A DNA stretch of 64,000 nucleotides from contig NZ_AGSX01000141.1 in assembly GCF_000235745.1 (NCBI RefSeq), forward strand, positions 19,370-83,369, given 5' to 3'. The notes under the pieces are model-generated. The model searched no databases and was not told the DNA's origin. It was given only the letters and a program-made list of their open reading frames with translations. Of the stretch, positions 18,005 to 27,999 are shown piece by piece. This DNA comes from Stutzerimonas stutzeri SDM-LAC. GTDB lineage: Bacteria > Pseudomonadota > Gammaproteobacteria > Pseudomonadales > Pseudomonadaceae. A program made the translations under genes and the position numbers. Positions within the stretch are counted from its first letter, which is position 1; each line of letters begins with the position of its first letter.

Positions 18005-19009
18005 ATGAAAGCAACCTCATTGAACCGCAGTACCAGCAAACCCCGTCCGGCTTTGCGTCTGATCAGCACCAAGGAATTGCCTCGCGAAGATTGGCTGGCA
18101 GTCCGCAAGCAAGGCATCGGCAGCTCCGATGCAGCCGCTGCCGTCGGCCTCAACCCCTACAAATCGCAACTGGAACTGTGGCTGGAAAAGACCGGGCGAG
18201 ATACCGGATTGCCGAAGACCGATCCTGATGATGAGGACAGCCCGATGTACTGGGGCAACGTCCTAGAGCCCATCGTGGCCTGGCATTACAGCAAGCGCAC
18301 CAAGAACAAGGTCCGCCGAATCAATGCCGTGCTGCAGCACCCGGATCCAGAGCTGCCCTGGATGCTAGCCAATATCGACCGAGAAGTAATCGGTGCCGAC
18401 GACGTGCAGATCCTCGAATGCAAGACAGCCGGCATAAACGGGGCACGCCTCTGGAAAGAGGGCGTGCCCGAATATGTACAGCTACAGGTGATGCACCAGC
18501 TCGCCGTCACCGGGAAGCAGGCTGCTGATGTGGCGGTTGTGCTCGGAGGGCAGCATCTGGAGATCCATCGCATAGAGCGGGATGAGCAGATGATTGCTCG
18601 CCTGATCGAGCTCGAACGGCGCTTCTGGCAGTACGTGGAAACCGATACCCCACCCCCCGCCGACGGCACAGCTTCCGCCGAGACCGCCCTGCGCTGCCTT
18701 TTCCCAACGGATTCGGGCGAGACCGTGGATTTCAGCGGTCATGCTGGATTGTCAGCGGCCTACATTGAGCTCAAAGCACTGCGCCAAGCGATTGCCGATA
18801 AGGAAAAGCGTGAAGCCCAGCTCAAGCAGATGCTGCAACAGGCCATGGGCGAGGCCAGTCGGGCTGAGTTCACCAACGGGTACATCAGCTGGCGTAAAGC
18901 CAAAGACAGCGTCGGCTTCGACGTGGCCCGGCTACTTCAGGAGAGACCGCACCTGAAAGCCAAATACTCGCTGGTTAAACCCGGCGCACGGCGCTTCCTG
19001 GTCGGCTGA
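18005..19009 (+). CDS. YqaJ-family viral recombinase / exonuclease
   Basis: A lambda-exonuclease-like PD-(D/E)xK nuclease used by phages and mobile elements for single-strand annealing recombination. 334 aa. The family N-terminal block REDWLAVRKQGIGSSDAAAA and GLNPYKSQLELWLEKTG lies at about 25-65, the Glu/His patch EPIVAWHYSK at about 90, and the catalytic PWMLANIDREVIG (Asp) then ILECKTAG (E-x-K) at about 118-143, then VPEYVQLQVMHQLAVTG. The C terminus (about 245-285) is charged and likely coiled coil. ATG 18005 has AAGGTGA upstream; a GTG at 17996 is possible. Confidence 0.9.
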   Translation: MKATSLNRSTSKPRPALRLISTKELPREDWLAVRKQGIGSSDAAAAVGLNPYKSQLELWLEKTGRDTGLPKTDPDDEDSPMYWGNVLEPIVAWHYSKRTKNKVRRINAVLQHPDPELPWMLANIDREVIGADDVQILECKTAGINGARLWKEGVPEYVQLQVMHQLAVTGKQAADVAVVLGGQHLEIHRIERDEQMIARLIELERRFWQYVETDTPPPADGTASAETALRCLFPTDSGETVDFSGHAGLSAAYIELKALRQAIADKEKREAQLKQMLQQAMGEASRAEFTNGYISWRKAKDSVGFDVARLLQERPHLKAKYSLVKPGARRFLVG

Positions 19010-19040
19010 TTCCAACCTCATTTCATCACTCCCTCCCCTT

Positions 19041-19081
19041 GGCCAGCCCATGCAGTTCGCGCTGCGTGGCTGGCCTTTTTT
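19041..19081 (+). terminator. Hairpin terminator/attenuator between yqaJ and the Gp3-like gene
   Basis: GGCCAGCC (19041-19048) pairs with GGCTGGCC (19068-19075); inside it ATGCAG pairs with CTGCGT after a one-base bulge. Six T follow. As with the hairpin at 17951, the loop region reads TTCGC and the structure ends about 20 bp before the next start. Confidence 0.8.
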
Positions 19082-19100
19082 CATTTCCAGGAGAGCAACC

Positions 19101-20051
19101 ATGCTCAAAGGTCTGGCTATCACCCCGCCTGTGCTCGGGCGGATTTCCATCGGCAAGGTCATCGAGAAAAACGGCAAGCGCCTGCCGGAAAAGGATGATC
19201 AGTTCACCATCACTTCCCAGGTACAGAGCCGAGACGGCTGGCTAGTGCATCCGCTCAATGATGAGCTGCGCCAAGGCAAGGAAGACAAGCTGCGAAGTAT
19301 TCCGGTACGCCTTCTATTCAACGAGCCGGAACTGAATTTTCGCGCGGATTACACGCTCTTCGACCGGCAAACCGGGCGCCCCGTATGCGTAGGCAATGGC
19401 GAGACCTGCAAGCGGGTTACCCAGGACGGCATGCAGTCACTGCCCTGCCCTTCGCCGGATGCTTGCTCGCTGGCCAAAGGCGGTGCCTGCAAGCCTTACG
19501 GCAGGCTGAACGTGATCGTTGGTGATGAGGATCCGCTGGGCAGCTTTGTGTTTCGCACTACGGGTTTCAACAGCATTCGCACCCTGGCCGCTCGGCTGCA
19601 TTACTTCCAGGCCATATCGGGTAACCGCCTGGCCTGCCTGCCGCTGGAACTGCGTCTGCGTGGCAAGTCCACTCGCCAGAGCCATGGCACGCCGATCTTC
19701 TACGCCGACCTGACGGTACGCAGCGGCATGGACATGGCTGAAGCACTGGTGACAGCCAGCGAACTCGATTCGCGGCGGCAGGCTGCAGGCTTCAACCAGG
19801 CAGCGCTGGACGAAGCTGCACGACGCGGATTCAGCAACGGAGCATTTGAGGATAGCGAGGAGGATACCAGCGCCATAGTGGAAGAGTTTTACCCCGAGGG
19901 TGAAGCATCCGCTGTGGCGACTCCATCTCAACTCAACCCCACCAACCCTAGCCTGGCTGAAAAGCTCGATGCACAGGCTGCTCGTCAAACCCCAACCACA
20001 GACCAAGACCAAGGAGGCCGCCATGCGCCTGCACAAGCTGAAAGCCAGTGA
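19101..20051 (+). CDS. Mobile-element protein of the hydrolase/metal-binding (Gp3-like) type
   Basis: A 316-aa protein. The product resembles a family annotated in mobile elements as hydrolase or metal-binding protein, or as Gp3-like recombination directionality factor; I assign it from overall pattern and position only. Visible features: MLKGLAITPPVLGRISIGKV at the start, RSIPVRLLFNEPELNFRADY (about 70-90), and a cluster of five Cys (CVGNGETC, CPSPDACSLAKGGAC, about 110-150) that could bind metal. ATG 19101 has AGGAG 7 bp upstream. Its 3' end overlaps radC by 29 bp in another frame. Confidence 0.7.
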   Translation: MLKGLAITPPVLGRISIGKVIEKNGKRLPEKDDQFTITSQVQSRDGWLVHPLNDELRQGKEDKLRSIPVRLLFNEPELNFRADYTLFDRQTGRPVCVGNGETCKRVTQDGMQSLPCPSPDACSLAKGGACKPYGRLNVIVGDEDPLGSFVFRTTGFNSIRTLAARLHYFQAISGNRLACLPLELRLRGKSTRQSHGTPIFYADLTVRSGMDMAEALVTASELDSRRQAAGFNQAALDEAARRGFSNGAFEDSEEDTSAIVEEFYPEGEASAVATPSQLNPTNPSLAEKLDAQAARQTPTTDQDQGGRHAPAQAESQ

Positions 20052-20520
20052 CACGACCGGCACCTACCTGGTCGATTCGCCGGTGACGGAAAGCGACATT
20101 CTGCTGATGGCCAAGCAACTGGCCAGCCTGCGTCTGCGCAAAGGCCGTGAACTGACTTCACCGAAGGAAGTATTCAGCCACCTGCAGGCACTGCTGGCCG
20201 GATACGAGCATGAAGTGTTCGCACTGCTCATGCTCGATAGCAGGCACCGGGTGATCGCATTTGAGGAGGTGTTTCGCGGCACGCTGGATAGCGCCAGCGT
20301 CTACCCACGGGAAGTCGTGAAGATCGCTCTGGAGTTCAACGCTGCTGCAATCATCCTGGTACACAACCACCCTTCAGGTGATCCGGAGCCAAGCATGGCG
20401 GATCGCAACCTCACCACGAAACTGCGGGATGCACTGAATCTGGTCGGAGTCAGGACGCTCGATCACGTTGTGGTAGGCCAGGAAGATTGCGTGTCGCTGG
20501 CTGAGCGGGGCTATCTATAA
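20023..20520 (+). CDS. radC: RadC-like JAB-domain protein
   Basis: A JAB1/MPN-fold putative metalloprotease. 165 aa. The metal site is intact: Glu about 76 (VIAFEEVF), HNHPSGDPEPSMAD (His-x-His, Ser, Asp). Short RadC proteins without the N-terminal helix-hairpin-helix part are typical of mobile elements; the cellular role is unresolved. ATG 20023 is chosen for its AAGGAGG site 6 bp upstream, and it overlaps the previous gene. Confidence 0.93.
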   Translation: MRLHKLKASDTTGTYLVDSPVTESDILLMAKQLASLRLRKGRELTSPKEVFSHLQALLAGYEHEVFALLMLDSRHRVIAFEEVFRGTLDSASVYPREVVKIALEFNAAAIILVHNHPSGDPEPSMADRNLTTKLRDALNLVGVRTLDHVVVGQEDCVSLAERGYL

Positions 20521-20530
20521 GGAGGTGCCA

Positions 20531-20695
20531 ATGAAACTGCTGTTACGGACTGTGGCCTCGGCATTCATGTTTGCCGGGATTCTTACTGGCTGCCTGGCGG
20601 TCTTGCTGCTGGTGATTCTGGTGATACGTTTTCCGCCACTACTCGCTGCGGTGGTGCTAACGTGCTGGATCCTCAATCGGCTCCAACGAACTTAA
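20531..20695 (+). CDS. Small membrane protein after radC
   Basis: A 54-aa open frame starting MKLLLRTVASAFMFAGIL, with one or two hydrophobic segments (about 8-32 and 35-49) and a basic end (LNRLQRT). An AAGGAGG site sits 6 bp before the ATG and directly follows the radC stop, so translation is likely coupled. No recognised family; a Cys at 21 in LTGC could in principle be a lipobox. Confidence 0.6.
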   Translation: MKLLLRTVASAFMFAGILTGCLAVLLLVILVIRFPPLLAAVVLTCWILNRLQRT

Positions 20696-20707
20696 TTTGA
20701 TAGCCAA

Positions 20708-20768
20708 TGTTCAGGGAGGCCACATCCAAGCGGCTCTCTCTGAACAGGTGCTTAGCTGTTCTTTTTTT
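20708..20768 (+). promoter_or_regulatory. Two mutually exclusive hairpins with a T tract (attenuator-like leader)
   Basis: TGTTCAG (20708-20714) pairs with CTGAACA (20740-20746), extended by GGAGGCC/GGCTCTC. The same AACA bases also start a second stem, AACAG (20743-20747) with CTGTT (20756-20760), which is followed by C and seven T. Forming one stem disrupts the other, as in attenuators. It precedes the 100-aa gene at 20817. Confidence 0.45.
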
Positions 20769-20816
20769 GTCAGTCAGGCAGAATCCACCGTCCATTCAAA
20801 AAACTGCCGAGCACCG

Positions 20817-21119
20817 ATGAAACTGCTCAACACCTACGACGACCGTGATGAAGCCGAAGAGGCTGCCGAGAAGCTGACTGGCGACAAGCGCCTCGCCAGC
20901 GAGCGCGATGCCACCGTGGTCATCTACAACCTATTCGGCATTCCCAGCTGGGGTAATTTTCATCGGCTTGGCATGTACAACCTGGACGAACTGAAAAGCC
21001 TTTTGGAACGCAGAGAACGCTGGAACCCTGCCGATCAAGCACGCCACTCTGAAATCATTGCCACGCTAAATACAGTTGCCAAGAACTACGCCATAGACTT
21101 ACCCACTCATTGGATTTAA
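20817..21119 (+). CDS. Small protein of unknown function before the BREX operon
   Basis: A 100-aa soluble protein starting MKLLNTYDDRDEAEEAAEKL and rich in charged helices; not recognised. ATG 20817 gives a compact protein; the frame stays open upstream to 20697 but that part covers the hairpin leader. The ribosome site is weak. It ends 9 bp from the stop of brxA, which points toward it; no terminator fits in between. Confidence 0.5.
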   Translation: MKLLNTYDDRDEAEEAAEKLTGDKRLASERDATVVIYNLFGIPSWGNFHRLGMYNLDELKSLLERRERWNPADQARHSEIIATLNTVAKNYAIDLPTHWI

Positions 21120-21128
21120 CGCTGATAC

Positions 21129-21851
21129 TCAAGGCTGAACGCGCATAGCGACGAACTGGTTACTCGGGCCTTCGGACCGGAGGTCGAGGCTCGGGCTGTT
21201 CGACACCACGTAGGCCAGGGGCCGCGTCAAGTTGAACGGGAACAGCACGGGCAGCGACTGCAGACTGGGTACTGAAACGGGCTTACCTGCGTAGCGCACA
21301 GCGGCTTCGATCAGCCAAGCAGTGAGCGCATCGTTGTCGATGCTCGTCTGTGGCGACCGAATGACCCGCTTGCCTTTCTCGACCCGCTCCACTACGCCCC
21401 AGCTCGCCTGGCTCTGGATGACCATGTTGGTCATACGCCGGGTCCCTTCGCGCTCCCCATAGGTTTCACTCATGCGCCGATGGACCTCGGCGGACGCGCA
21501 GTCGCCCTGGATGGCGGACAGTCGGCCCACCAGTTCGGCCACCTTGCCAAAGAACGGGTAGGTCGCCACGGACATGCCCCAGCACAGCGCCGCGACGGGA
21601 ATGTCCGGCTGCGTCTTGTGGATGGCCACGCCGCGATCCGCGTAATCGACCAGTTCGGCGCGCGGCTCCAGCCACAGCCGATTCAATACGGTGCGTGTTT
21701 TCTTCTTGGCTTCCACGCCAAGCTCGGCTACATCGAGCAGTGCATTCAGATCATCTAGCCCAGCCACGCCTGCACGAACATTCAGTGCCGCTGCCGCCCA
21801 ATCAAGCTGAATGAACCGATCAAAGCCTATTTTTGGAGCTGATGATTTCAT
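21129..21851 (-). CDS. brxA: BREX type 3 protein BrxA (last gene of the operon)
   Basis: A 240-aa DUF1819-type protein; BrxA folds like the RNA-binding antitermination factor NusB and is required for BREX function. The sequence is alpha-helical (LDWAAAALNVRAGVAGLDDL; VEAKKKTRTVLNRLWLEPRAELVDYA) with the family FFGKVAELVGRLSAIQGDCA stretch and no catalytic motif. Its ATG overlaps the pglZ stop (ATGA), so translation is coupled. Assignment rests on length, helical character and position at the end of a brxF-C-pglX-H-pglZ operon. Confidence 0.85.
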   Translation of the reverse strand: MKSSAPKIGFDRFIQLDWAAAALNVRAGVAGLDDLNALLDVAELGVEAKKKTRTVLNRLWLEPRAELVDYADRGVAIHKTQPDIPVAALCWGMSVATYPFFGKVAELVGRLSAIQGDCASAEVHRRMSETYGEREGTRRMTNMVIQSQASWGVVERVEKGKRVIRSPQTSIDNDALTAWLIEAAVRYAGKPVSVPSLQSLPVLFPFNLTRPLAYVVSNSPSLDLRSEGPSNQFVAMRVQP

Positions 21852-23859
21852 TCGGTACCAATCACATAACTGACTTTCACAAAGGGCACGATCAACTCTT
21901 CGACCGACACCCCGCCGTGGACCACTACCTGCTCGCCCTCGGGCACAAAGGCGGTTCGTCCGCCTGCGAATAGGGGCATGAAGTTCGCGGGCAGTCCAGC
22001 GATGTCCAACCTGACTGTGGTGGGATAGGCCGCAGCGGAATCGGCCAGCAATGGCTCACTCCGGTAGACCCGAACACGCTCTCCGCGCGTCTCGGCAATC
22101 ACGCCCTGGCTGGGCCTGCCGACGCCGGTGGACTCAACGTTGCCGTGGTCCGCCGTGAGATAGATGTGGTATCCCTTGTCCAGCAGCAGGGAGAACAGCC
22201 GGTCGACGAAACCGGTCGTCAGCCAGTTGCCGATCCACATCGCCACGTCCTTCTTGGACCGCTCCTTGTGGAGCCGATCGTCCACCTCATCGATGACCAG
22301 GCCCACCACCTTCGGGCGCCGGTCGATCAAATCCGCTTCCAGTGCGTCGAGCTGATGGGTCTGACGCAGCGCGCGTCGATACATCACCTCATTCGAATTG
22401 ACGCCTTCGTTCTGCCAGAACGTCTTCCACAAGGATTCCTCCTTGTCCGTCCTGTCGATGGAGTCGTCGAACTCGCGCGGTTTCAGCCCGGAGAACAGCG
22501 CCTGACGCGACACCGACGTCACGGTCGGCAGCCATGCAAACGCGGTTCCCTCGTCGAACGCGAAACGTTTCGTGGTGGCGATCAGGCGCTCGCGGATTTG
22601 CACCCACTGGTCGAAGGCCAGCCCGTCGAATACCAGCAGAGCCACCTTGGTTTCCCCTGCGGACCGCCGATGCCGCAAGAAGCGCGGCACGTGGTGCACC
22701 ATCACCGGACCTTTGGTCACCGGCTGCAGGATCAGGTCGGCGTAATGCTTGGCTGCGACCCAGGCTCGCAGACCCTCGTCTGATTGCGCATGCAAGGTCT
22801 TGATCCGTTCCCGAATCATCGGCAGGTGTTCGCTGCCTTCAGTGCCTGGCAGACCATGCGTGCGGGCCAGGATCTCACCGTAGCGTTTGGCGAACTCGCT
22901 CCAGTCCTTGTGCGAAGAGGCCGCTGTTGGGGTCGTCTCGATCAGGCCATCGATGCCTTTGAGCACCAATGCCTGCAGTGCCGCCGGGTCCTGAACAATG
23001 CCAGCCTTGATCCAACTCGGCATCCCCGCCGGAACGCTGTGCACCGCCAACGGATGCAAGCTGCCGTCGAGGAACATGGAATCGACCAGCACCTGCACAT
23101 CGGAGTGGTCGAACGGAATCTCGATCTTGGCGAGGTAGTCTGGCGGTGGCGGTTCACCCGTGCGCGTGCCATCCAGCCCCAGGGTCTTCAGATAGCGGTA
23201 CCACGCATCCTGTACCACGCGCAGCAGCGCGCTCTTGGATGCCAGCCATGTGGCGACGGGAAGGTCCGGGAATAGTCCCTTGCCCTGGAGGATGCTTGCC
23301 GCGTGCTGGGCGAACAGGCGTGGCAACGAGCGGTTGGCGAAGTGCATTCGCAGCAGCTCCCGCCAGAAGTCGACCGGGTTGCGAATAGATCGCGGCGTCA
23401 GTTGGTAGACGTGCTCGAGAATGAAGTCCTTGGACTCGTTCTCGCCGCGCGCTGACTGCAATTCGGTCTGGTGGGCATGAAACAGCCCGGCCAAATGCTC
23501 CGGCTCGACTTGCTGTACCGCGCTGTATGCCAGCCTGGGGAAGAGCTCCGCAAGGCTGAGCCGGACCACACGTCCGTGGTGCACGATGTCCCACGGCAAT
23601 TCATTCGCGTCGGCGCTGCGCAGATGCAGAACCAGCGAGGGCGCTGGCCCCGCCTCACCGCGATCCCAGGCTGCGCGATAGCGTTCCTCGTATTCCGCCC
23701 GAAAGGCGAACGGGTCTTCGTACAGCATGACCTCGAAGCCGCGACCGCGCAGTTCGGACAACAGCTTTTCGTCCAGCAGCACATCGTCGGGGTCGCACGC
23801 CACCCACAGCCGGGTGAGATCGGCCGTGAAGTGGCTGAGAATGCGTTCTGACCACTGGC

Positions 23860-23863
<4 letters not shown>
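21848..23863 (-). CDS. pglZ: BREX type 3 alkaline-phosphatase-superfamily protein PglZ
   Basis: PglZ is the hallmark BREX protein, an alkaline-phosphatase-like core component of the exclusion complex. 671 aa. Metal-site blocks are visible: KVALLVFDGLAFDQW (about 404-418, Asp) and IYLTADHGNVES (about 563-574, Asp-His). The N-terminal 350 residues are helical with no enzyme motif. It overlaps brxHII upstream and brxA downstream by 4 bp each (ATGA type). Together with BrxF and BrxHII it places the system in BREX type 3. Confidence 0.94.
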
Positions 23864-26688
<2,825 letters not shown>

Positions 26689-26700
26689 GATGATCAGCTC

Positions 26701-27999
26701 TCAGGAATGACTGACATTGACATGGCCGTCTGCTGCTTTGGCCGCGTCGAAATCGTGATTCCAGTCGCCCATCTGCTTGCGTTTAGCGGCTGGCAAGGCT
26801 TTATCAACCTTGGCACGAAACTCCGGGTTCTTCGTTTGCTCGTAGGTCACATCCTTGAACACGAGCTTGACCTCAGGCACCTCATCTTTGGCCCGATCCA
26901 GGCTTTTCTGGATACTGTCCCGCAGTTGTTTCTCATCCAGCTTGGACCCCGCCCGAGCTGCGCGCTCGGCGATCAACTTGGCAGCTTCATCGATGATCTT
27001 GCCCGCCTGCGCGTCCAGTCGCTGCCGAATCGCCTTGGAATAGGCTTCCAGCTGCACGCGGTAGGCTGCAACCAAACGCTCCAGGTCTTGCTTGTCGTCC
27101 TTGGCGATTAGGCGGCCGAAACCCGGCACATTGAACAGGTAGCGGCGCTCTAGCTCATTGCGCTGCCTTTGCAGGGATGCTTCGCTGACCTTCTCCATCA
27201 GCCGTTTCTGGCTGCTGTCGAACACCTCATTGCCATTGTTGAACGCCGGCACTTCGAATTCCTCGTCTCGAAAGTCGCCAAAAGCGCGCAATCTGGATTC
27301 CACCAGGCCCTTCAGCTCGCCTTGGATATCCACGTTCATGTAGTCGTTCGAAACCTTCAACTGACTTTTGGAGAATTTCGCCCCTTTCACCGTGAACTCG
27401 GCGAACTGCAGCTTAGTGCTGTATACACGGGTAATGCGCGCCAGATCCACCGGGATAGGTGGATTCTTGGCCAGACCGTCCAGTGTCTTTTGCACCCTCT
27501 CTTTGGTGACCACCTCTACGCCGACCTCCGCATCGAATGGGAGCGTATCGGTGCCCGCAGCCGACACCGCATGCGCCAATTGCGCGCCAGGATTGGCGCC
27601 AAGCAACAGGCCGTTGGGCGATCGCTCGGTTGGGGAGGCAGCGTTTCCGAGTGGGGCTGCTTCCACCGAGCGCGGCGTCGGCGACCATACCAAGGTGACG
27701 TCGTCCACCAAGAGCACGCCAACCCGAAGCCCCGGTTGCGCCATCAACGCGAAGCTCTGGCGGTCGGCGTAACTGCTCAATAACTCAAGTCCCTTGGCAT
27801 CGCCGTAGCCAATGCGGCACACATCCTCATCCGGATCGATGACCACGGTGACCTGCAGTCGATCGATCTCGACAAGTCGCTTTCCAAGCGCTTCCGCAAC
27901 GGCCTGATGCACGCCCGGCGCCACAAACACGACACGTTGCTGCGCCTTGCCGATGAGTTTGATCAGCGATGCATCATTGACTTCCTGGAATGTGCTCAC
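26701..27999 (-). CDS. Phospholipase-D-like protein embedded in the BREX operon
   Basis: A 432-aa protein lying between pglX and brxHII, where the canonical type 3 operon has nothing. The N-terminal 150 residues resemble a PLD-fold half (LIKLIGKAQQRVVFVAPGVH; LRVGVLLVDDVTLVWSPTPRS), but the HxKxxxxD catalytic motif is absent: VGVLLVDD stands where HxKxxVVDD is expected. Residues about 265-400 are highly charged helices. Its ATG overlaps the pglX stop (ATGA), so it is an integral operon member. PLD-like proteins occur in other defence systems (DrmC of DISARM). Role unknown; a non-catalytic DNA or membrane-contact function is possible. Confidence 0.72.
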   Translation of the reverse strand: MSTFQEVNDASLIKLIGKAQQRVVFVAPGVHQAVAEALGKRLVEIDRLQVTVVIDPDEDVCRIGYGDAKGLELLSSYADRQSFALMAQPGLRVGVLLVDDVTLVWSPTPRSVEAAPLGNAASPTERSPNGLLLGANPGAQLAHAVSAAGTDTLPFDAEVGVEVVTKERVQKTLDGLAKNPPIPVDLARITRVYSTKLQFAEFTVKGAKFSKSQLKVSNDYMNVDIQGELKGLVESRLRAFGDFRDEEFEVPAFNNGNEVFDSSQKRLMEKVSEASLQRQRNELERRYLFNVPGFGRLIAKDDKQDLERLVAAYRVQLEAYSKAIRQRLDAQAGKIIDEAAKLIAERAARAGSKLDEKQLRDSIQKSLDRAKDEVPEVKLVFKDVTYEQTKNPEFRAKVDKALPAAKRKQMGDWNHDFDAAKAADGHVNVSHS

